64,000 nucleotides of DNA from Glaciecola amylolytica. GTDB taxonomy: Bacteria > Bacteroidota > Bacteroidia > Flavobacteriales_D > Crocinitomicaceae. The stretch lies in the NCBI GenBank assembly GCA_003856375.1, contig CP034120.1, positions 2,790,001 to 2,854,000 of the forward strand, in the 5' to 3' direction. Below, piece by piece: positions 55,144 through 62,776 of this stretch. The position numbers and the translations under genes were made by a program. Below the pieces are notes generated by a model. The model saw only the letters and a program-made list of their open reading frames with translations, was not told the DNA's origin and did not search any database. Positions within the stretch are counted from its first letter, which is position 1. Each line of letters starts with the position of its first letter.

Positions 55144-55151
55144 TATTTTTG
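55144..55151 (+). promoter_or_regulatory. -7 element of the asnA leader transcript
   Basis: TATTTTTG matches TAnnTTTG. The transcript start would be near 55158, 14 bases before the leader peptide ATG. No good -33 TTTG is seen. Confidence 0.6.
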
Positions 55152-55171
55152 TTGCAAACATTGAACAAGTC

Positions 55172-55243
55172 ATGATCCAACAATTAAATAATATCATTCT
55201 TAATAATTGCAGTTTTCACTGCAACAGGATGAATAGTATTTAA
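55172..55243 (+). CDS. Putative asparagine leader peptide of asnA
   Basis: The frame encodes 23 residues plus TAA, beginning MIQQLNNIILNN. Six codons are for Asn (positions 6, 7, 11, 12, 18, 21), over a quarter of the peptide, in two adjacent AAT-AAT pairs. It sits between a consensus promoter and an intrinsic terminator upstream of asparagine synthetase. Codons 13-18 form a hairpin TGCAG/CTGCA (55208-55223). Amino acid-biosynthesis leaders with codon runs for the product are the classic sign of ribosome-controlled attenuation; that it works here is inference. Confidence 0.75.
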   Translation: MIQQLNNIILNNCSFHCNRMNSI

Positions 55244-55267
55244 GATATATCAAACTATTTTTAAGCG

Positions 55268-55298
55268 AAAGCCTTCCTGTTTCAGGAGGGCTTTTTTT
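55268..55298 (+). terminator. Attenuator terminator upstream of asnA
   Basis: AAAGCCTTCCTG pairs with CAGGAGGGCTTT (one G-T) over a TTT loop, followed by seven T. Bases 55275-55281 (TCCTGTT) can instead pair with AACAGGA at 55223-55229 in the leader frame, a possible antiterminator. Confidence 0.85.
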
Positions 55299-55337
55299 AT
55301 TTCCATATGTTATGACAACAACACTTTTACATCGTAC

Positions 55338-55410
55338 GAATAATCCCCAAAGGGGGATTTAAACAAAAGCACAGACTCAATCAGCGAGTCCTTAAAAAGA
55401 CGAATTATTC
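55338..55410 (+). promoter_or_regulatory. Structured asnA leader, possible three-helix element
   Basis: GAATAAT (55338-55344) can pair with ATTATTC (55404-55410). It encloses hairpins ATCCCC/GGGGAT (55343-55358) and GACTC/GAGTC (55374-55390). The outer helix competes for two bases with the first hairpin. It lies between the attenuator terminator and the asnA ATG. Confidence 0.35.
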
Positions 55411-55432
55411 ATTTTTAGTAAAGTAAAAAACA

Positions 55433-56395
55433 ATGTTATCATATACCATTAACTCATTAGAGACAGAACAACAAATACAATTTGTTAAAGACACTTTCAC
55501 CTCCTTATTGAAGGAAAAATTAGGTTTACATCCGGTGTTCGCACCTTTATTTGTTCAAAACACCAGCGGATTAAATGATGATCTGAACGGTACAGAAACC
55601 TCGGTTTCCTTTCAATTGAAAAGTACAGGAGCAGCATACGCCATTGTCCATTCTTTGGCTAAGTGGAAACGCAAACGCTTGCAGGAGCTTTCTATTCCGT
55701 TGCACGAAGGAATCCTTACCAATATGCTTGCTATCCGGGCGGACGAAACGCTGACACCACTGCATTCTGCCCTTGTTGATCAGTGGGATTGGGAAATTCA
55801 TATTGCAAAGGAAGACAGAAACCTCTCTTTCCTGAAGGAAACCGTCAGATTGCTTTACGCACAAATGCACACTGCTGAATCAGTGACCTGCAAAGAGTTT
55901 GATCATACGGAACCGGTATTGCCTCCTGAAATAACCTTCATTCATGCGGAAGATCTTTTAGAACAATACCCGGATTTATCTCCCAAAGAAAGAGAACGGA
56001 AGATCACGCAACAATTTGGAGCAGTATTTCTGATCGGGATTGGAAATGCTTTGAGCAACGGTGAACCGCATGATGGTCGTGCACCCGATTACGATGATTG
56101 GACTACACCGACTTCTGCCGCTCATACCGGATTGAATGGCGATCTTCTTGTTTGGAACCCTGTATTGGAAGATGCTCTGGAATTGTCTTCCATGGGGATT
56201 CGGGTAGATCATTCCGCTTTGGTGAAACAATTGGAGATAAGAGGAGTATCTTCACGTCAACACTTACCGTTTCACCGATCCGTTTTGGAAGAAACGATTC
56301 CGTTTTCTATCGGTGGAGGTATCGGCCAATCAAGATTAGCGATGTTTCTGCTACGGAAAAGTTCCATTGCCGAAGTGCAGCAGTGTGAGTATTGA
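55433..56395 (+). CDS. asnA: Aspartate-ammonia ligase (asparagine synthetase A)
   Basis: The 320 residues match AsnA, a class II tRNA-synthetase-like enzyme that makes asparagine from aspartate, ammonia and ATP. Family blocks are LHPVFAPLFVQNTSGLNDDL, IVHSLAKWKRKRL, NMLAIRADETLTPLHSALVD with QWDWE, and SMGIRVDHSALVKQL with IGGGIGQSRLAMFLL at the active site. It uses ammonia rather than glutamine. It is preceded by the leader peptide and attenuator and ends at its own terminator, so it is monocistronic. Confidence 0.96.
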   Translation: MLSYTINSLETEQQIQFVKDTFTSLLKEKLGLHPVFAPLFVQNTSGLNDDLNGTETSVSFQLKSTGAAYAIVHSLAKWKRKRLQELSIPLHEGILTNMLAIRADETLTPLHSALVDQWDWEIHIAKEDRNLSFLKETVRLLYAQMHTAESVTCKEFDHTEPVLPPEITFIHAEDLLEQYPDLSPKERERKITQQFGAVFLIGIGNALSNGEPHDGRAPDYDDWTTPTSAAHTGLNGDLLVWNPVLEDALELSSMGIRVDHSALVKQLEIRGVSSRQHLPFHRSVLEETIPFSIGGGIGQSRLAMFLLRKSSIAEVQQCEY

Positions 56396-56472
56396 TCTTC
56401 AAATTGGTCGATCGCTTGAATGGTTCATCCGGTTTCGTTTTGAAACTGAATGACATACTTCAAAAAAGTATT

Positions 56473-56506
56473 AAAAATCCTTCCGGAATTCCGGGAGGAT
56501 TTTTTA
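56473..56506 (+). terminator. Terminator after asnA
   Basis: AAAAATCCTTCCGG pairs with CCGGGAGGATTTTT over AATT (one G-T), followed by TATTTTT. It lies about 30 bases before the next ATG. Confidence 0.9.
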
Positions 56507-56534
56507 TTTTTAGTCACCTTTAAAACAACTTAAA

Positions 56535-57611
56535 ATGATCCTCACTATTCTCAAATTCGCTGGTCTTTTCGTAGCTGCTACATCTTCTATTTGGGGATTG
56601 ACTCAGGAACTAACATTTAAGACAAAAGATGATCGCAAACGTCTTACAAAAGCCGGTAAAGTTTCAATTTGCTTTATACTCTTCGGATTAGTCTCCAGCA
56701 TCGTATCCGATCACATCGGTCGTGAGTACGCGGCAGAAGATCAGAAAAAAAAGATTGAAGCTGAGGCCAAGCGCACCAATGAAATTATCATTGCTACGCA
56801 GCCTCTTACAAGTTTAAATTTTGTGCTTGAATTCGAAAGTTCTGATTCGGATTTTCGGAAACAGATGGAAGACGGAAATGAAAAGATTCAAGAGAATGAC
56901 GTTAGTGTTCAGGGAGGTGTTCCCGGAGCTCCGTATGAAGCAATCGAAGAAATATACAGTTTAATTCCAATGTTGAAATTCCTGGGGCAATTGGGACATT
57001 ACAAACAATCCGGTTCAACTACTTTTGATGAAGAGGATTCCGAATCAAATGGAACAGTCATGCTGATGCCTTTAGACGAATCACACAATACAATTCTATC
57101 TTTCGCAAGGATTTACGGCAAGGTGGAATGGTACACGAATAATCCCGGAGATTCATCTTTAAATGCCAAACCAATCGCAGATCTTAAAACTCCTTATACG
57201 ACAAAAAAGATTTCGGCGAATGGCAATTCCAGGTATTCAATTCATTGGGATCTTGATCCTGTGACGCTCGAACATTCAGCTGATCGTTCCAACTCCGAAA
57301 TTCGCTCAAACGCAAAATTGCCTGAAACATTGAAGTTAGCTATTCTTGATATTTCTACTATTTTACCGTTTAATGAAAACAATTTTGCGTTGACTGGTGC
57401 GACCAATCTATGGCATAAAGAAAAATCGGCTCATTCCAAAAGTGACCTGGGAAATATTTCAAACATCACATTAAGGGTTGTCGTAAACGGATTTTCGGAG
57501 TTCGAATACCGCTACAAGTTATTGAAAGCTTATTATAAACCATTATACTACAGCTTTGGCGATGAGATTGAAGTAGCATGTACCATGTTCGAATTCAGCT
57601 TAGAGAAATAG
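56535..57611 (+). CDS. Membrane protein with two N-terminal helices, unknown
   Basis: The 358 residues start with two hydrophobic helices (LTILKFAGLFVAATSSIWGL; VSICFILFGLVSSIVSD). A short coiled coil rich in Lys/Glu/Ala (EDQKKKIEAEAKR) and a large soluble domain of about 270 residues follow. The soluble part has strands such as LNFVLEFESSD and NITLRVVVNGFSEFEYRY near the end. No family recognised. A near-consensus -7 box TATTTTTA lies at 56505. Confidence 0.7.
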   Translation: MILTILKFAGLFVAATSSIWGLTQELTFKTKDDRKRLTKAGKVSICFILFGLVSSIVSDHIGREYAAEDQKKKIEAEAKRTNEIIIATQPLTSLNFVLEFESSDSDFRKQMEDGNEKIQENDVSVQGGVPGAPYEAIEEIYSLIPMLKFLGQLGHYKQSGSTTFDEEDSESNGTVMLMPLDESHNTILSFARIYGKVEWYTNNPGDSSLNAKPIADLKTPYTTKKISANGNSRYSIHWDLDPVTLEHSADRSNSEIRSNAKLPETLKLAILDISTILPFNENNFALTGATNLWHKEKSAHSKSDLGNISNITLRVVVNGFSEFEYRYKLLKAYYKPLYYSFGDEIEVACTMFEFSLEK

Positions 57612-57710
57612 AATCAGGCAGGTATTCATATCCCGGCTCAACGTCTTCCGATGAAGATAATTCCGAATCAAGCCGATGCTTTTGCGGTAACGATTAGCTA
57701 AAAACATTAA

Positions 57711-57749
57711 AAGAATCGGGATCTTATTACCACAACAATCCCGACTCTT
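57711..57749. terminator. Bidirectional terminator between convergent genes
   Basis: AAGAATCGGGAT pairs with ATCCCGACTCTT (one mismatch) over 15 bases. Its left half AAAAGAATCGGGATCTTA matches the terminator at 50122-50139 at 17 of 18 bases. Confidence 0.75.
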
Positions 57750-57764
57750 TTCCACTTCCCCACT

Positions 57765-58577
57765 CTATTCCCCTTTAACGAACAACTGCGTGGAAGTTTT
57801 CTGCCCGGAGCTTACAGTGATGAGGTAAACTCCGGTTGGGAGAGCAGCAATAAAGATCGTACTTTGATTTTCTGTTGCCAATACTTCATGTCCTTGCAAA
57901 TCAACGATTCGAATCATTGCCGTTTCGTTTTCAGGAAGTTTCACCTGAATTTCATTATTGGCAGGATTCGGAAATACAGAAAACAGCATTTCCGGGTCGT
58001 TTTCCTTTATTCCGGCGGTGTTTGGATACTCAATGATGTAATACAATGCGTCAGACGCAAACACATCGTTCCACTGACCGGCAATTCCCAATGGCCAGTC
58101 TGTGAAAGCAAAACCCAATCCGTCTTGCCCATTCCAGTTGTCGGGTTCATTTCCCCAGTTTGAATACAATCCACCAACCGGAGAACCGGAAGCTGTGCCG
58201 GTCCAGAAAGGAATGGATGTTCCATTATTGTCGCCGTTCCACACCCAATTTCCTTCCGAAGCGAGGTCATTGCCGCCAATCCAGAGATAAGATGCGCCGC
58301 CACCATCCAAAGCCACTGTATTGGACGCTGTGATACCGGCAAGATTCACATGATAGAAAAGAGAATCCTGTTCCTGTTGGGAATTAATTTCCGCCAGTTT
58401 TCCTCCCCGTGAGACTGCACAAGCAGCAGCCGAAGTCCAGTTCCGGTTTTCCCTGACAATTTCGTATGGCACATTATTCGTATGAAAAGCATAGATATTT
58501 GCCATACTTAGCGGGCATTGAGCAAAAAGTATGCTTTTGAAAGCAAAAAAAGCAAGTGTAAGAATCAACGTTTTCAT
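57765..58577 (-). CDS. C-type lectin-like secreted protein with T9SS sorting domain
   Basis: From ATG 58577 (signal peptide KTLILTLAFFAFKSILFAQ) it has 270 residues. A C-type lectin-like domain runs from about 30 to 185: NWTSAAACAVSRGGKLAEINS, LWIGGNDLASEGNWVW, and NWGNEPDNWNGQDGLGF with the EPDN pattern that in true lectins binds calcium and sugar. A type A sorting domain (FSVFPNPANNEIQVKL, LPTGVYLITVSSG) follows. It is likely displayed on the surface and may bind glycans. Confidence 0.9.
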   Translation of the reverse strand: MKTLILTLAFFAFKSILFAQCPLSMANIYAFHTNNVPYEIVRENRNWTSAAACAVSRGGKLAEINSQQEQDSLFYHVNLAGITASNTVALDGGGASYLWIGGNDLASEGNWVWNGDNNGTSIPFWTGTASGSPVGGLYSNWGNEPDNWNGQDGLGFAFTDWPLGIAGQWNDVFASDALYYIIEYPNTAGIKENDPEMLFSVFPNPANNEIQVKLPENETAMIRIVDLQGHEVLATENQSTIFIAALPTGVYLITVSSGQKTSTQLFVKGE

Positions 58578-58944
58578 AAGTGAAGATTTAAGATGAATGT
58601 CATGCAACAAGCAGACAAACCGAAATTACAGCCACGAAAACGATATCTGATTATGAAAAAGGCGGTTTCACTTATGGATTTGCGAGAGTTATCTGCTGTG
58701 GCCGCACTCTTTCCCTTTCGCGCTCGCTATCAAGCCACTAACTTATGCTGGCTTTTTCAGAACAATCAATGAATCTTACAAATCACATTGAAAATATCAC
58801 AAAAAACTAGTTTTAAGTTTGTAATCTAACCAAAGACTGCTCTTCCGTGTTATATCCTAACAAAAACGCGAAAATCGTTGATTGTCAGTTGACTCTTGAT
58901 ACAGAATGACTTAACTTCCTCTCCTTAACTATTATTCACTTTTT
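58578..58944. other. Upstream region of the first tandem repeat gene
   Basis: The 367-base spacer has a weak terminator-like hairpin (AAGCCA 58732-58737 with TGGCTT 58749-58754, then TTT). From about 58772 the sequence is strongly similar to the upstream region of the second copy (from about 60772), so the promoter was duplicated with the gene. No TAnnTTTG box is evident. Confidence 0.55.
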
Positions 58945-60651
58945 ATGAAAACATCACTATTTACAGTGGCACTGTTACTCGTGTCCCAATTGTGCAATTC
59001 GCAGCGTTTTCTGGAGTTAACCAACGGAAGCTGGAATTATCCGAATCTATCTGTTGAAACTTTTGAAGATTTTGTCATTAGCGGTTTTACGGAATCAAAT
59101 CCGGTAACAGGATTATTAGCTCCTGCTTTCAAGGTTTGCGACCCGCTTGGAAATCCACTTGCCAGCTATTATGTCAATTGTCCGGATGATGCCATTTTAA
59201 TGGATTTCACCATCAAAGAAGCTACACACACCATCATTCTGACAGGTATGCTTGATGTACCTCCCGGTGCAATGCCTTACAAAATGTTTGTTACCGAAGT
59301 CGACTTTATGACCGGAGCAATCGTGCAAAGTTCACTGGAATATACATTCAGCGGAACTTCTATGATTCCTCATCAGGTAATCCTTTCGACTGTCAGTAAC
59401 CAGGTTATGATCGTGGGTACCGAACTTGCAGGCCCTATCGACCCGAGCAATTTTGCTTTCGTTCCGAAATTCGGTTTTGTACTCGCTCTGGATGTCAACA
59501 ATTTCAACAACATTTCATATATGCCTATTGAAATGGATATGCCTTCAGTAAGTAACTGGGATTACGATATGTTGGAAAACATTACAGAGATTCCCGGCTC
59601 ACACTATTTTATTTCCGGATCGTGCAACGGCCCGTCGGGAGAACAAAATCTCTTCACAATGGGAGTTGATTATGGCGGTGCCATCCTGTTTTCAAATGTT
59701 ATTGACAAAACAAATTCACGTCATGCAGGATCTTCTGTAGCATACAATCCGGCGTTGAATGTTGTTTACCTGATGGCGAACAACAGCGTCATGCACCAGT
59801 TTCAGATCGCACAATGCACTCCGATGGGAGCTTTTATTACTCCATGGTTTCGTCACCAGATTACGACATTTCCAATTGGAGGTGGTGTAGATCAAAATGG
59901 TTTCCGTTTACAGGTAACCCCAAACAAACAGGTGATTGTTGGTGGATATCTGAGCGCTCCGTTCGGGGCATTACCGGAACAGCTTACCCCATTCCAGATG
60001 ACTCTGAGAGACAATTTAACGTTCCTAATGGCAAAAGTCTTTCAGTCGGGCAACAACTCACCGCTTTCACCGAGCTATTTTGAAGAAAGCGGGAACTCCG
60101 TTTTCATCAATACACCGGACATGATTGCTTACAACAGGAAACATAAGCGAACCTATCTGGTCAGCCAAAACACTATTAATAATGGTTTTGACCTGAATGT
60201 ATCTTCTCCGTTACAGTCATCCAAATGCGAAAAAGTAGTTCAGGTAAGTACCGTAAATACTCCTCATAACATTATTGGCCCCGGAAACTTCAATCCGCTT
60301 CCGATGTATACCAATTCATATAATCCACATGATAAATCGCGGCCAAAGACAAATATTGTTCTTTGTCAGTATGTTACTCCGGCAATGGCTCTTAATAACT
60401 CAAGTGCTCCGGGTTCATTGCTCGCTCCGAACCCTGCTTCTGAACAACTGACTGTTACATTGGAAGACGAGACGATTCAGAGTGCAGTGGTTTATGATAT
60501 GAAAGGAAATCATGTCCTTTCACAACAAGCAACAGAACGCACATCGAATGAAATGACTCTTGGTGTCGGGAAACTGAATCAAGGAGCTTATATCATTGAA
60601 ATTACGACCAAAGAAGGGACTATTCTTCGCGAAAGATTCGTGAAGGAATAA
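58945..60651 (+). CDS. Secreted T9SS protein, first tandem copy
   Basis: The 568 residues have a signal peptide (KTSLFTVALLLVSQLCNS). An about 470-residue beta-rich body follows, suggestive of a propeller by its repeated strands (VISGFTES, IILTGMLDVPPG, VMIVGTELAGP, VIVGGYLSAPFG). A type A C-terminal sorting domain (LAPNPASEQLTVTLE, VYDMKGNHVLSQQ, GAYIIEITTKEG) ends it. It is exported via T9SS and perhaps anchored on the surface. The function is unknown. The second copy at 60944 has the same length and layout. Confidence 0.88.
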   Translation: MKTSLFTVALLLVSQLCNSQRFLELTNGSWNYPNLSVETFEDFVISGFTESNPVTGLLAPAFKVCDPLGNPLASYYVNCPDDAILMDFTIKEATHTIILTGMLDVPPGAMPYKMFVTEVDFMTGAIVQSSLEYTFSGTSMIPHQVILSTVSNQVMIVGTELAGPIDPSNFAFVPKFGFVLALDVNNFNNISYMPIEMDMPSVSNWDYDMLENITEIPGSHYFISGSCNGPSGEQNLFTMGVDYGGAILFSNVIDKTNSRHAGSSVAYNPALNVVYLMANNSVMHQFQIAQCTPMGAFITPWFRHQITTFPIGGGVDQNGFRLQVTPNKQVIVGGYLSAPFGALPEQLTPFQMTLRDNLTFLMAKVFQSGNNSPLSPSYFEESGNSVFINTPDMIAYNRKHKRTYLVSQNTINNGFDLNVSSPLQSSKCEKVVQVSTVNTPHNIIGPGNFNPLPMYTNSYNPHDKSRPKTNIVLCQYVTPAMALNNSSAPGSLLAPNPASEQLTVTLEDETIQSAVVYDMKGNHVLSQQATERTSNEMTLGVGKLNQGAYIIEITTKEGTILRERFVKE

Positions 60652-60684
60652 ACCCTTTCTGTTTTATTCTTTCATTTACTTTTG

Positions 60685-60717
60685 AAACCTCGTTTGTATT
60701 CGCAAGCGAGGTTTTTT
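60685..60717 (+). terminator. Terminator after first tandem gene
   Basis: AAACCTCGTTTG pairs with CAAGCGAGGTTT over TATTCG (one G-T), followed by TTT. Confidence 0.88.
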
Positions 60718-60943
60718 CATGCTCAGTATTAAGCTTGTAATTCGAAAGGATATCCGCTGAATAATAGCCGGATCTTACAAATCACATTGAAATTCTCACA
60801 AAAAACAAATTTTAAGTTCGTAATCTAACCAACAGTATTTCTTATGTGTTATATCCTTACAAAATTGCAAAAATCGCTGATTGTCAGTTGATTTGTGATA
60901 CAGAATGGCTTAACTTCCTATCCTTAACTATTATTCACTTTTT

Positions 60944-62650
60944 ATGAAAACATCACTATTTACGGTGGCACTGTTACTCGTGTCGCATGTGTGCAACGCA
61001 CAACGCTTTCTGGAACTAACCAACGGAAGCTGGGATCATCCGAATCTATCGGTTGAGACTTTTGAAGATTTTGTCATCAGCGGTTTTACAGAAGCAAACT
61101 CGTCAGGAGTGCTAACTCCCACTTTTAAAGTTTCTAATGCTGGCGGAGGTTTGGTAAACTGCTATCATGTCAATTACCCCGATCATGCCATTTTAATGGA
61201 TTTTACCATCAAAGAATCCACACACACCATCATTCTGACAGGAATGCTCGATGTGCCTCCCGGTACAATGCCTTACAAAATGTTTGTTACTGAAGTGGAT
61301 TTTATGACCGGAGCGCTCGTTCAAAGTTCATTGGAATATACGTTCAGCGGAAACTCAATGATTCCCCATCAGGTAATTCATTCAGACATCAGCAACCAGG
61401 TAATGATCGTAGGTACCGAAATTGCAGGCCCTCTTGATCCGAGTAATTTTGCTTCCGTTCCGAAATCCGGTTTTGTACTCGCTTTGGATCTTAACAATTT
61501 CAACAACATTCTGTATATGCCTATTGAAATGGATATCCCTTTGGGTCTTAATGTAGATTACGATATGTTGGAAAACATTACAGAAGTTACCGGCTCACAC
61601 TACTTTATTTCCGGGTCTTGTACCAGCCCGTCCGGAGAACAAAATCTCATTACAATGGGAGTCGATTATGGTGGAACCGTTATGTTCTCAAATATTATGG
61701 ACAAAACAAATTCCCGCCATGCAGGATCGTCCGTGATGTACAGTCCATCGTTGAACGAAGTCTATCTGTTGACCAACAACAGCGTCATGCACCAGTTTCA
61801 GATCGCAAAATGCGATCCGATGGGAAATTTCTTAACGTCATGGGTTCGACACCAAATTACAGCATTTCCAATTGGCGGTGGTGTGGATCAAAATGGTTTC
61901 CGCTTGCAGCAAACACCGAACAAGCTGGTTGTTATCGGCGGCTACCTGAGCGCTCCATTCGGGGCAATGCCGGAGCAGCTTACTCCATTCCAAATGGTTC
62001 TGAGAGACGATTTAGCCTTCATTGCTGCAAAGGTTTATCAGTCGGGAAACAATTCACCGATGTCACCGGGTTATTTTGAAGAAAGCGGGAATTCTGTTTT
62101 TATCAATACACCGGATATGATTGCTTATAATCCAATTCATAACAGAACCTATCTGGTCAACCAGAACATCAACAACGGTGGTTTTGACTTAAATGTATCT
62201 TCCCTGTTTCAGCCGTCGAAATGCGAAAAAGTAGTTCAGGTGGTAACGTATAACGACCCGCATAATATCATTGGAATCGGAAATTTCAATCCACTTCCGA
62301 TGTACGCCAATACTTATGACTCGCGCGATAAAAACCGCCCATGTTCAAATATTATACTTTGTCAAAGTGTTTCACCTACTTCCATAGCTGTCAATAATTC
62401 ACGTGCTCCGGGTTCATTACTGGCTCCGAACCCTGCTGCTGAGAAGTTGACAATTACATTGGAAGAGGAAACTATTCAGAGTGTATTGGTTTATGATATG
62501 AAAGGAAATCGCGTGCTTTCGCAACAAGCGACAGAGCACACATTAAATGAAATGACTCTTGGTGTCGGGAAACTGAATCAAGGTGCTTATATCATTGAAA
62601 TTACGACCAAAGAAGGGATTATTCACCGCGAAAAATTCGTGAAGGAATAA
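60944..62650 (+). CDS. Secreted T9SS protein, second tandem copy
   Basis: It also has 568 residues and is strongly similar to the gene at 58945 over its whole length, from KTSLFTVALLLVSHVCNA to the KFVKE end. Differences cluster near residues 50-75 (EANSSGVLTPTFKVSNAGGG versus ESNPVTGLLAPAFKVCDP) and in the loop before the sorting domain. The sorting domain LAPNPAAEKLTITLE and VYDMKGNRVLSQQ is nearly the same. The pattern fits gene duplication with some divergence and both copies intact. Confidence 0.88.
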   Translation: MKTSLFTVALLLVSHVCNAQRFLELTNGSWDHPNLSVETFEDFVISGFTEANSSGVLTPTFKVSNAGGGLVNCYHVNYPDHAILMDFTIKESTHTIILTGMLDVPPGTMPYKMFVTEVDFMTGALVQSSLEYTFSGNSMIPHQVIHSDISNQVMIVGTEIAGPLDPSNFASVPKSGFVLALDLNNFNNILYMPIEMDIPLGLNVDYDMLENITEVTGSHYFISGSCTSPSGEQNLITMGVDYGGTVMFSNIMDKTNSRHAGSSVMYSPSLNEVYLLTNNSVMHQFQIAKCDPMGNFLTSWVRHQITAFPIGGGVDQNGFRLQQTPNKLVVIGGYLSAPFGAMPEQLTPFQMVLRDDLAFIAAKVYQSGNNSPMSPGYFEESGNSVFINTPDMIAYNPIHNRTYLVNQNINNGGFDLNVSSLFQPSKCEKVVQVVTYNDPHNIIGIGNFNPLPMYANTYDSRDKNRPCSNIILCQSVSPTSIAVNNSRAPGSLLAPNPAAEKLTITLEEETIQSVLVYDMKGNRVLSQQATEHTLNEMTLGVGKLNQGAYIIEITTKEGIIHREKFVKE

Positions 62651-62675
62651 CCTTCTATTCTTTCATTTACTCAGG

Positions 62676-62706
62676 AACCTCGTTTGTATTCGCAAACGAG
62701 GTTTTT
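62676..62706 (+). terminator. Terminator after second tandem gene
   Basis: AACCTCGTTTG pairs perfectly with CAAACGAGGTT over TATTCG, then TTT. Compared with the first copy, AAG became AAA, restoring an A-T pair in place of the G-T. Confidence 0.9.
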
Positions 62707-62725
62707 ACAATCCGGGAATAACAAA

Positions 62726-62753
62726 AAAACGCCCCGGAATTCCGGAGCGTTTT
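62726..62753 (-). terminator. Terminator of the last minus-strand gene
   Basis: AAAACGCTCCGGAA on minus pairs with TTCCGGGGCGTTTT (one mismatch) and is followed by TTTG. It sits 24 bases after the stop at 62777. Confidence 0.85.
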
Positions 62754-62776
62754 CATGAATATGATTTGTAATATGC

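Larger units (their letters stand above)
58772..62650 (+). repeat. Tandem 2-kb direct duplication
   Basis: Two units of about 1.88 kb, each with 170 bases of upstream sequence plus a 568-codon gene, start 1999-2000 bases apart (58772-60651 and 60772-62650). ATCTTACAAATCACATTGAA opens both, and AACTATTATTCACTTTTTATG in part ends both upstream regions. The spacer between carries related terminator hairpins too. Confidence 0.9.
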
